64,000 nt of DNA from Ceriagrion tenellum (taxonomy: Eukaryota > Arthropoda > Insecta > Odonata > Coenagrionidae), in the NCBI GenBank assembly GCA_963169105.1, contig OY720639.1, positions 87,030,593 through 87,094,592 on the forward strand, in the 5' to 3' direction. The notes beneath the pieces were generated by a model. The model saw only the letters and a program-made list of their open reading frames with translations, was not told the origin of the DNA and searched no databases. A program made the position numbers and the translations under genes. Positions 21,122 to 31,900 of this stretch are shown one piece after another (the stretch's first letter is position 1; every line of letters begins with the position of its first letter).

Positions 21122-21382
21122 CTAAAAATAAAAGTGTGGAAAATCATAAAATTTCATGTTATTACATTTAGTGTAATTGTTATTGATACAAAGTTAAATG
21201 CCCACCATCATTTTTCTGTCAGTGCGTCTACAGAATCTTTGTAATGTCATGAAATTTATTTGGTACTTCTGAGCCGCTTTTCGTAGAGAAGTACAACCAT
21301 TTAACACACTGGGTTTATTGACCGCGTCGTAGTATCACTGCCATATTATTGTCTTTGTATGTTTTTTTAATCTTTTTCTGGT

Positions 21383-21880
21383 CTATGTTTCATCAGCATT
21401 TAATGATTTTATTTCCAACGTATATGAAATGCAGCAATGCGATTCTGCATTCATGCTCTGTTCTTGCGTTAATTGTTCGATGAAACTTCTCGCACGGCAC
21501 ATTGAAATGCAAGTACATAATTGTGTTCCCGATTTTGGTGCGTTTTTACTCAGAAGTATTTTCCAAGGGTTGTGGAGTGTGTGGCCGTCGTCTCTATTGA
21601 AATTATCTTTCACTCTCTCTATTTCAATGGCCTCCCGGATGAGTTGAGGGAAGTAAAACCTTTCTTTGGCCAAGACTCGTGCGTCACCTATCATTATGCC
21701 ATGTCACGGGTTGGAGAAGGCATGCTCTGCGACCGCTGACTAAGTGCGGTGCTTGTTGCAGCCCTTTCATGTTCACTTAAACGGGCCAAAATTGCCCTCT
21801 TCGTTTGCACCACATACTTCCGGCTGCAGCTGCCTGGAACGCAGCGAAACCCGGAAGCCATGGAATAACAGAACATTTTG
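21383..21880 (-). mobile_element. Penelope-like element, GIY-YIG endonuclease fragment
   Basis: On the minus strand, 21876-21694 reads RKYVVQTKRAILARLSEHER, the GIY-YIG core around YVGQT. After a frameshift, 21694-21383 reads FYFPQLIREAIEIERVKDNF and NRDDGHTLHNPW, the C-terminal end of the domain. The upstream reverse transcriptase is absent. Confidence 0.8.
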
Positions 21881-22061
21881 AATTACGCACCAACGGAGAT
21901 ATTTAGTGACATGCAATTGGCAGCACTGCCAACCTGCACATTACCTCCTTTGTAACCGCTTGCTTTTTTTTATTTTTGATATCCCGTTTATGTTTCTTGA
22001 TACAGTTATCTGAATGATGTAACGCGTAAAACTGTTAGTGGCATTTTTTTATTTTTGTGAT

Positions 22062-22470
22062 TTTCTAGAGCAACGATGCTACGTAGAATTTTGCGTGAGA
22101 CTGGGGGAGACTTTTACAGAAACGCTTCAACTTTTGAAACAAGCTTACGGAGATGATGCCATGGGTCGTGCGCAATGTTACCAAATGCTTTTAAAAGTGG
22201 TCATCAGTCGATTGAAGATGATCATCAACCAGGAAGGCCTACCACTTCAACGGATGACTCACACGTTCAGAAAATCAACGATCTGGTGCGTTCCAATTAC
22301 CGATTGATTTCCATAGAAATTGCAGAAGAGGTTAGTATTTCAACTGGGTCCTGCTACAATATTTTAACGGAAAAAATGGACATTCATCGAGTTGCAGCAA
22401 AATTTGTCCGCAAAAAAGAGACCTGAGTTGTGGCGAGACATATATTATGGTTCTTGCGCCACGACGATGC
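22062..22470 (+). pseudogene. Mariner transposase, N-terminal half
   Basis: Frames read FCVRLGETFTETLQLLKQAY, then after a frameshift FKSGHQSIEDDHQPGRPTTS, EIAEEVSISTGSCYNILTEK and HRVAAKFV. These are the paired helix-turn-helix region and the GRP linker of mariner transposases. The centre of the catalytic domain is deleted. Sequence resumes at the H-D-x-A-P motif at 22460-22474, where another transposon is inserted. Confidence 0.85.
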
Positions 22471-22474
22471 GCCG

Positions 22475-23429
22475 CACAGTGGTCAATATGCCCCAAAAGT
22501 TGGTCACCATGAGAAATAGTATTCCAATTTTGATATAAGTTTGCATTCTAATGTATTTGAGTGCGCTAAAACCAAATCCGCAGTCAGAATTGCAAAAAAT
22601 ATATTTTTGCAAACTTTTCGCAAAATTTTTCTTAATTGAAAAAAGAATGGCCTTGATGAAATTAGTTGTGCTTTTGAAGTTATATAAAACCAGTCTAGTC
22701 GGAGTACGCCAAAAACATTTTGGGCAAATTATTCGCAATTCCTTTAATTATTGTCTGCAATTGTAATTGAGCTGCAATATAAAATGGTGCATGTGTTCAA
22801 TAATATATAACAAATGAATGTTATGGGAAGTTCACACAATCATTCATACAGTCGAGTGCAGCATGCTCCAAGCCTAGCTCGTTTTTCGGGACAAAAATCG
22901 AACTTTATTTTATTAATAACTATCGAATTAGAGGATTATAGATGCTATTCTTCGAGCTACTGTTAAGTTAATTAAATTCTAAACAATGTGATGCATCGTT
23001 TATATCAGAATTATCCGGAATTCATTAACTTTTGGTTAGTTGAAGCGCGGATTTCAAAAACACCATTATTTTAAACGGCATTGTTTAAAAAATATATTTA
23101 AAAAATGAAAAATTAAATAATATCAACTTGTAGTACTAACTTTCTACTGGAGACACCATCTGCCAGAAATTAATTCTCTTTACCAAGAAAGAATTGGCAG
23201 CACTTCAAAAATAAGTTTGCTCTTATGGACGCACGCTCGATGCACTTGTTACCGGTAGGGCGCTCGTTGTCCATGTGAATAGTGTGCGCAAGTGGGTAAA
23301 TGTTTACCCAACTGCTGTGACTTTCGACTTTGTAACCTTTCCTCTCACCGATCCAGCTATCAAAATCCTCTACGTAGATACTTAATTTTTCTTACCTTGG
23401 CCAGGTTTTGGGGACTTTGGACGACTGTG
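22475..23429. mobile_element. Transib-like non-autonomous element inserted in mariner
   Basis: The ends are CACAGTGGTCAATATGCCCC and, reverse-complemented on the right, CACAGTCGTCCAAAGTCCCC, each followed by AAAA. The element is flanked by a perfect 5-bp duplication CGCCG (22470-22474 and 23430-23434). Transib elements are known for 5-bp CGNCG-type duplications and CAC(A/T)(A/G)TG termini resembling the RAG recombination-signal heptamer. There is no transposase ORF in its 955 bp. It lies exactly inside the mariner HDxAPxH codons. Confidence 0.75.
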
Positions 23430-23700
23430 CGCCGTGCACACTCAACTTTGTCATTTCAACAGTTTTGTGTCAAAAATCGTATAACTGTCCTCCTGCAGCA
23501 TTCTTACTCGCCAGACCTGGCTCCTTGATATTTCTTCTTATTTTCGAAATTAAAATCAGTGCTGAAAGGACGCGGTTTTAATAGTATTGATGACATCAAA
23601 GCAAATTCGTCACAGACATTAAAGGCCATCACCTATAAATCTATCCAGGACTGCTTCGCGAAATGGAAAAATCCGCTGGAAATAGTGTGTGAATAGGGTA
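23430..23700 (+). pseudogene. Mariner transposase, C-terminal part
   Basis: Resuming after the inserted element, the frame reads FCVKNRITVLLQHSYSPDLA and, past a stop where Cys-Asp is usual, FFLFSKLKSVLKGRGFNSID, ending CFAKWKNPLEIVCE. This is the mariner C-terminus, collinear with 22062-22470. Confidence 0.85.
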
Positions 23701-24384
23701 GGGGAAGTAATTTGAAGGGGACAAGGACCAACAATCTGTAAAGTTAACAAAAAAAGTTTTTAATAAAATAAATTTCGGTCATTTTCTGAACAGACCTCGT
23801 GTGTACTCTATCTTCTTCCCCTTATTGGAACCCAAATTTCCTAAGGGTTAGTAGGGTTTCTTATGCGTTCAAAGACCCAAAATTAAACCTTCCTATTTAG
23901 CCTCAGAATGTAAAAAGTGCTGAATCGATCTTCGATAGGAATTCCATTGGATGATAACTCACTATTGGTGTGAGAGCATAAGGTATTAGCAAAGTGAACT
24001 CGGGCGATAGTGCTATACAACCTCTAAAATATTGGCAACGGGCCCCTGCAGCAAGACGGCAAATTTTGCATTTTTCCGGTTCTTAAATGCATTTTTTTGG
24101 TGCATTCAATTCAAATCTTCCCGTATGAGGCCGTACCTCTCTGCTGGTAATGCATCTTTTGACATTTATATGTTGCTCAAGTAGTTACTCTACTTCTAGT
24201 AGTTAAACTTCTTGCAGAAGTCATCACACAAATACCATACCTAAACTTGCCCTAACTTGGCCTATATAAGGACGGACCAAAACCTTCTCGCCATCCTTCA
24301 CCTGAGGACGCCAGCAGGATAGCTGGCGAAACTGTCGTGCTGAATGACAACTGACGCGGATGCAACCCGAGAAATGTTGAAACC
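23701..24384. other. Spacer with a short transposon-tail-like stretch
   Basis: There is no gene. The text around 24290-24370 (ctgaggacgccagcaggatagctggcgaaac) resembles 3' regions of Penelope-type elements; the remainder is unremarkable. Confidence 0.35.
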
Positions 24385-25105
24385 ATACCTATACTGTGGG
24401 TGGAGTAGACATAACATCCTCAGATTCAGTCAAATATCTTGGAATCAAATTAACTTCTGATATATCACGGGGAACACACACACAAAACATACGTGGCACA
24501 GCATTTAAGAAACTAGCTTTTATTAAGCGTATAATGAGAAGGTTCTCGGATGAAAAATTTAAAGAGAGATGCTACATCGCTCTGGTCAGGCCACACTTCG
24601 AATATGCCGTGAGCATTTGGGACCCTGGTCAAATAGATTAAACAAAAAAAAATTATAAAATACAAAGAAAAGCAGCGCGCTTCGTTAAAGACTGCTACGA
24701 GCATACATATAGTGTCACACAACTTTTAGAGGGATTGAGGTGGGAGCCCATAGCAACTTGGAGGCTACACGCTAAGCTCAGGCTGCTTGAGAAATTCAGA
24801 ACTGACGTGTTTCAGAGCGACACAGAGAATATTATCATGACCCCTCACTGCATTACTAGGCCCGACAGAAACGATAAAATCAGAGATATACACTGCCAAA
24901 CAGATAGGTACAAAATTCGTTATTTCCGCGCACAATAAGCGACCACAATAAAAACAGAGCTTCTCTAAATACACTCCCATAATATACATCACCATTTTTT
25001 TCTTCCAAAAACCTTATTCCTTACATCTTTGCACGGCTGGTGACCTAACACCCCCTGCCACACGCCCATTCAGGGTCTTACAGGGTAGTATTTAGATGTA
25101 GATGT
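24385..25105 (+). mobile_element. 5'-truncated LINE (copy D)
   Basis: This is the best-preserved member of the family. An 81-codon frame (24396-24641) reads VKYLGIKLTSDISRGTHTQN and RCYIALVRPHFEYAVSIWDP, then breaks. The copy ends with (GTAGAT) near 25095. No intact reverse-transcriptase catalytic core remains. Confidence 0.78.
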
Positions 25106-25627
25106 ACTCATGAAGTCTTTTCACTTCTAATAGTTGCGATAGTTTATCGAAATTGTACACTTCGAGGTTACACCACATTACCTGAGTCGCGCATTTCCCT
25201 TGTTTTAGGTAAACGCCGAATTTATGTGAGTGTTTGGATATGCTTGTCGGTATAATTGTTTTTCCTGCACTTCGGGAAAGAAAAATACTTACCACCATAC
25301 ATTTGACGCTTCTTTCATCGAAGAACTGTTCCTTGGCTTCCAATAAAAAAATTTCCACTCACAAATATATCAGACGTTTCCGTTTAATTTAAAAATAAAT
25401 GTTTCCACCAAATCCATGCAATAACAATTTTCACGCCACGTGAGTACACGAAACAAATTTTTACATAATTGCACCATGCAGTGGTTTCAAATGACGCCGC
25501 TTCATCTGGAAATGTCCATATCTGTTGAACGAGACCACACAATCCTTTCTTAGCTGGAAGAAAATTGACAACCTGTCCTGTGACAGAAAATCTTGAGTCG
25601 TGATATCTCGTTTTCAAGGAAGTTATT

Positions 25628-25633
25628 TTTAAT
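25628..25633 (-). terminator. Candidate polyadenylation signal of the minus NHR gene
   Basis: The minus strand reads ATTAAA 137 nt beyond the stop codon. It is a variant hexamer; no AATAAA is present nearby. Confidence 0.35.
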
Positions 25634-25769
25634 CCGAGTCTCATCATTCATCGGTCCACAATAAACGAAATATGATAGGTAATAAAGCAGTACGATGATG
25701 ATCACAACGAAGTAAAATGACATCACTGGTAAGGAGAGCGTTACAAATTGATTTCAAAAATTAAGTTCA

Positions 25770-25925
25770 TCAGTACACAATGCGCACTCTATTGGCATCG
25801 TACCAAAGCTCAACCACTCCGTACACACCCTCTGGGACAACAGCGGCAGAACCTTGGTCGATTCCATTAATAAAAAAGTGAAGCTCGCCGTCCGCACGCC
25901 GCATCACTCCAACCCTTTCGTTGAC
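25770..25925 (-). CDS. Exon 5, minus NHR gene
   Basis: The exon starts after CGCCCGCAG in phase 0 and encodes 51 residues and TGA. It contains GVMRRADGELHFFINGIDQG and VYGVVELW, the strongest NHR signature, and stops 10 residues after VVELW. It aligns with plus exon 5 with one gap region. Confidence 0.92.
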   Translation of the reverse strand, partial: VNERVGVMRRADGELHFFINGIDQGSAAVVPEGVYGVVELWYDANRVRIVY

Positions 25926-28900
25926 CTGCGGGCGGAGGGGAAAATAGTGAAAATATGTATAATTTCATGGAAGATCACACAAATGTCGGCGTATGCATAT
26001 AAAAATGCCACAGGGAGGCAGATAAAAATTACAGTTTTACAAGCAAAAAGACACAAATGGGCTCCAAATTTTTCGACGAGCCGTGCGTCTTTTTCAGAGG
26101 AAAATGGAGACCTCTTTTTTCAATCTTCGTTTGAAAAAGACGCACGGCTCGTCAAAAATATTTGCTTTTGAGTGCCTTTTCGCTCATTATTGCTGTATTT
26201 TTTGTCTGCCTCTTTGTGAAATTTTCATATACATGACATAAGATACATTACCTTTCAGAATTTGTTTAAAAAAACATAGGTAAATAATAATGGTTAACTT
26301 AAGGTTGTTCCAGCTGTCGATTGACCAATTATCTTAATATTCCTTCCAACAGTACATATTAAGAAAGTCTTTTTTAGGTTTTTGATCCAAAAAACACAAC
26401 ACAATATCAATTTAATATCGAATCTAATTAATGAAAAAATAAATTTCATATTTTTTACAAAAAAAACATAAATCACGTGTATACTTTTTATAAATCGTTT
26501 TACTGCATTGAAATATATTTTTCTTTGGCAATAAATTGAAACTCAATCAAACGATGTAAAAGGGGGATGTAATTAAACTATCTGCTATTCAAAAAATTAG
26601 CGGAATGATTTATTGCTTATGTTATGCTATCATGCATTTAGAAAAACCTGCGCAATACCGCTTTTAGCGGGATATATTATGAAGGATATTTGTTCCACAA
26701 AAATTTGAAGTCTGTGGGAAAGACCGACAATTAGAGTGCATGACTTCTCATTACAAGTTCTTCAGCGAAATTATTCTAAAAAAATTAACGGTATAGTTAG
26801 ATATTTAAACTTTGTTTTAATTAATTGCCTGACTTTTGAGATGAAATACTCAGTTTTCGGCTCCAATAGTAGAATAGCTGCAACGTAAGACGTAGCCACG
26901 ACATTGTTTATAATAACAATACCTCTAGTAAGTCCAGATTTTTTCCAATCTTATCTTTCAGATTCTTGGCACTTCCGTAGAGGTTTGTGTGGTGCATCAT
27001 CCAGGTTTGGTTCCTACAAAGAAAGTAATGAAAAGAATGAAATTTGTTTAATTTGTGATCAACTCAAATGCTATCGATATCTCTTATAGCTCACTGGTAC
27101 GTATGTGTGTGACGTACAACGTACAGGTGGTATAACGTACAGGTATGTGTGAAAAAGTAAGATTTAGATTTTATAAAATATATTTATGGACAGATAAAAA
27201 AGAAAAAAGTTTAAAAAGTACTAATCTATGGCTCACAGAAGGACAAGAGGGCAACCCGAGTCAACCAAGAGCGCCCGATGGCCGTCTCCCGTTAGCCACC
27301 CAAAACGATCGTCCTTGGGCTCGGCTCGGTTGGGAGATTCTCCCGAGTGGGTTCGCCCCCTCTATGCACTTGGAAGACTATGATTTAGTCCTAACATTAG
27401 CCGTCGTACACGTTCAGGTGACATACTATAATTAGGAGGGCAAGAGCATACTAAAGAGACGACTCGGCAAATGCTAATGAATGTAGCCTCTGTGAGAATA
27501 TAATTGAACGTTAAAAAAGGAAAGGCTAACACGTTTGTTGAATACCTCTCCTTAGCTCATAACAATGAGTTGTATGGAGAGGGAACAACGTCATCAAACT
27601 GAAGCCCGACAACCGGAATAACGACCATATTGTTTAATCCTGCTCTTTCCTTATTTTCCTATCGAGAGCACGATAGGAATGGTCGAATTAGAGGATTTAA
27701 AGCGATAATATCAACCATCTGTTTGTAATTTAAGACATGAAACTCTAGAAGCATATAATCTACTTGACGTTATGGTTTCTACTCTATTTTACCCTAGTTT
27801 TCGCTGGAAATTTGGATTCTTATTAAATTAAATAAATTAACAATGTATTTACGGCAATATAGGAACTTTTTAACGAATATGGCGGACTGTCTTCAGCATC
27901 TAGCATTGGCCAGTCGATTAAGTCCATATATCTCAATGATACATACCTTGAATGCATTTGCGGAAGGATCTCCACGTTTTCGGGTGAAAAACTGCATACC
28001 CCAATCCCCAAGCTGTTATTCCACTTTCTTATTTTCTTCTCCAATCTGATTTCAAAGATTTCGTCGTTCCTAAGCGGCCGGTTTGTGAAGAGGACCGCAT
28101 TGTACTTATCCTCCGGACTTCATGCAATAAAAATAATATTATGAAAAATACACGAACAGTGATGAAAAAGCAAACACGATTTCATGCTAAAGAAATGTAT
28201 CCCGTTTGGAAACAAAGAAATATACACATTAGGGATTCGTTTATTTTTCATTCTCCCATGTTAATCCTCTTGGGCCTCCCTAGTCATCCCTTGAGGTTGA
28301 AATTGAGTCCTTTAACATTCGTCTTGTTTCGTGCTAATATTCATAAGTCATTCTAGAGACAAAAATGTGGCGACTTTGAGTTTGGTCAGTTTAAGGTAAT
28401 TAATGCCCGTATTCATAGTCGTATTCCTCGGAATAACCTGAGTATCACCTTGCCAGGTAACACCTAAGAGTTTCCTATACTGAACGGTTCATAAATCTTA
28501 CCTGGGTATCCCACAGTCAGGGGACGCCTGGGTAAGAGATTTGGCAACAATACCGTGGAAAATACATATGAACGGTTCCGATGAACGGTTCTAGATGTTT
28601 TTGATGCTCATTTTTCAACGTAATTAAGCACGCTATAAACAATAATAAACAATATACTATACTGTTTCACGATTTTGATGAAAAATGATTGAAGGAATAT
28701 GAGAGAATGTTTATGATATTATTTAATATTTACGTAATTTGAATGATGAGGAATACGAGGGTGGTTCAATAAGTACTCGTGTTTGTAAATAGAAGACGTT
28801 ACTATGGAAAATTGTTGATATTATTGTGTACTGCCATTAGTAGAGTAGTATCAATTTGTCCCACGCGTGGGCAGCAGTATTGCGTTAGGGGAGCTTTGGG

Positions 28901-31900
28901 TAAGCTCCATTCCTTATCCAGGAAATCGGTGGCCAGGGGAGAGTCAGGGGACAACAGTCCCTTGAGTAACGACTATTAATACCATTTCTGAGCCAAGGGG
29001 TTCCCCTACACCTGGGGGACACCCAGGTAACAAATATAAATACGGCCCTAAATCTGCTTTTGGAATTATAACACCAAATTATCCCTATTATGCAGTCCCT
29101 ATAATATATATCTCTTCCAGTTTTACATAAGCATATCCGCACACCAATACATTATATAAATTTCATTTGTCGTATTCTGTCAGAAAGGCTGTTATATGAT
29201 ATGTGTTTGGTTATATATGACGAATTTACGATCTACCTACCATATTACAAATTCTTTTAAGGACCGAAATGTAATCCAAATCAGAGATAAGTGTATATAA
29301 TATCTAATTACTGACCTGGGTCAATTTTCTTGCCCTAGATACTTCATGCAAACTGAGCTCAACTCTCACCTAGCAAAGCTCTCCACGTCCTAAGTGACAG
29401 TTAGTCCACAAAGACGCCGGCAATGTGGTAAAGATTCTTTGAACTTACAAACAACAGCTCGCTGATATCTCTTGCCGCCTCGGTAAGGGGCCGTTCATGT
29501 ATTACGTAAGACGATTTAAGCCAATTTTCACCTCCCCCTCCCCTCTATGAAAGACAATTTAAAATTTTCCTAAACCCCCTCCTCCCTCTCATTTTTACGA
29601 AAGACGTTAAATATTTTTATTTACTCTTCGTTAAATTCTCGCTATCTGCTCTTTCGTCTGTTCATTGCCATCCTACAGATTTGACCACTGGATATCGTAT
29701 GGTTATTCCGTGTTGCAGTAACACGTTCATTAACGTTAAAACCAAACAATTACCACAGCTGATGAAATTGTGAACAATCACAGGATATTTGGAAACGATA
29801 CAATGTTTTAAGATGAACAAAAATCTTACGTAAATTTATTCCAGACCTCCTGCCCCCCCCCCCCACCTCCTCATAAGACAAAGTAAGATGATCGCAACTC
29901 CTCTACCCCCAGAAATGTCTTACGTAATACTTGAATGGCCCCTAAGTTAATTTGACATGATAGTTTCCAGCATGATGACTCTCACTGAGTGTATTTTTTT
30001 TTGGAGTTCATAAAAAGCTTATCATCTTGAAGAACTCCTGTCTGATTCTCATCAAATATACGCCACTCATCTTCTACAAATATTATTATTCTTCTACTAA
30101 TGAGCACTGATGCGGGGTGCTCTCGATGTAGCATGGCGATGTAACCATCTTCTCTGTTGACATTCTTCGGCGTTTGGGATATAATAGACAACTGAACCGG
30201 TCTGCCATCACAGCGCACACATGGAGCGGACCATCACACAACATGAATTTGGAGAAGGCGAAAAATATCGCGAATGAGACACGGTTTTTCCCCAGATTAA
30301 TTAGGGAGGCAATTGCAGTATCCGGAAAACCGAAAGATGTCAACAGGGAAGATGATTACACGCTATCCACCAATTGGAAGCGGGTCTTCCAAAAAACGTG
30401 GGAAAATATGGAAGGAATAGCGGAGAAAAAATGGCGCTTGACCCTCCGCCGGGCTATTTATTGCGACCAAAATGAATCGTGAGTACTTCAGACCTGAATT
30501 TGCGAGCTGAAACGCTGACGAAAACGTCGTCACAAAAATGATACAACGCGGAAGCTACCTCGAAAGGTATCACGATTCATCTTTCCCACATGGTTAGCTT
30601 AATCACATTAGCGGGTTAGAATACAATCAACAATTATTGGTTTAAATATCTCCATGGGAAAGAGTGAAGTAATAACACTTTTTTAGATCTTGGGAGACAA
30701 GAGCTCCAAAGTCTAATGCTAACTCACGATATATCTGAGTAGGAAGACCACAAAAAAGACTTATTTCAGAAATATCTTACCAATATCTGTATAGATCCAT
30801 GCAGCAGTGTTTGGTAGTTAAAATTAAAAGCTCTAAGCTACACCCGTTCATGAAAAACAGGTCTCAATTTTGGAGGTGTAAGATTGCACTTTTACTACCC
30901 GGCCGTACACGGAGGAATATAAACTGGCATACTCACTCTATTTTTTGAGCTGTGCGTCCTTCCTCGAGCACAATCACGTTTTTTCCGTGCCTTCTGTGAA
31001 ATTTCATAAGGCTATTCCATTTTTCCATGGAGGATAGGTTGCCCTTTAACTCTGTCGATTAAGCAAATTCTGTTATGTATTATCACAAATTTTTTCTCTT
31101 TGGATTGCCTGTGAAATAGTACCATTACTGATCACAAGCATTTGAAAATGCACCGTAAACTTAAGAAAATGTTATAAATTTAAAATCACATAATTAAAAA
31201 TAAGTCTTTTTAAAATTTGAATCAAGGCAACCCCACATCTGATATCCAAAGGACAAATTATTTACTTCAAAAAAATTGTATATAAACATCCAGGCATTAA
31301 ATTGTTTTCTGAGATTTTTTGAGAGTCAATATTTGAAAATAATAACTGTTACTCATTGGGTAAAATTTATTTTGGAAACTCTGTAAATTAACAGAAAATT
31401 GCTTGGAAACCCTTTGGCTGATTTTAATCAATAAGGCAACCATGATAGACTCCGCGCGACTTAAAAATAATTGGAGACCATTATAATTATTTCTAGAGAC
31501 AATAAATTTATGGTTTCAAACTTTTGGGTGACCTGAATAAATTTTAAAATTATGATAAACTTGTCTAAAAGGATTCCTCAGTTTAACTTTCCTTGACACA
31601 ATGACGCATTGCCTCTCCATTAATGAACACAATTCTATGCAGCTCTTCTGGTTGGAGTGCGCCTGTCAGAGTTTCTGGTCACTGAATTATCAGGGCTTTT
31701 ATACTTTTTCACCCACCCCGTTGAATATTTTCTAGGGTTAAGCCTGGTTGATGAAATGGAGAAACTTAGAATGTGCATTGCCCTTTCCAAAAATGGAGAA
31801 TGTAGAGATACTTTGGTCTAATATTTCCAGATATTTTCCGATGTTTTTACTCGAACCAGGTCAAACGGAGGACGATATTTGCGCAAGACTGCAAATCAAT

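Larger units (their letters stand above)
19130..21350 (-). mobile_element. pogo/Tigger-type DNA transposon, decayed
   Basis: The unit runs leftward from a psq-type helix-turn-helix exon (about 21345-21220) through the DDE domain (21103-20015) and a PHD-like tail (19944-19440) to a terminal repeat-like sequence (ggggagacggggtctagttg) at 19133. The right-hand terminus is missing; Penelope sequence starts at 21383. It fills the spacer between the two NHR genes. Confidence 0.8.
28118..30936 (-). other. Intron 2 of the minus NHR gene
   Basis: This 2.8-kb intron contains two Harbinger-like MITEs (28404-29048 and 29487-29942) and Penelope-like fragments (30120-30420). The remaining sequence holds no recognised feature. 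Confidence 0.75.

Noticed and set aside
25092..25647. Two minus-strand frames downstream of the NHR gene
   Set aside because: No family signature; they lie in the expected 3' UTR and flank, and the stop at 25770-25772 already ends the protein in line with its paralogue.
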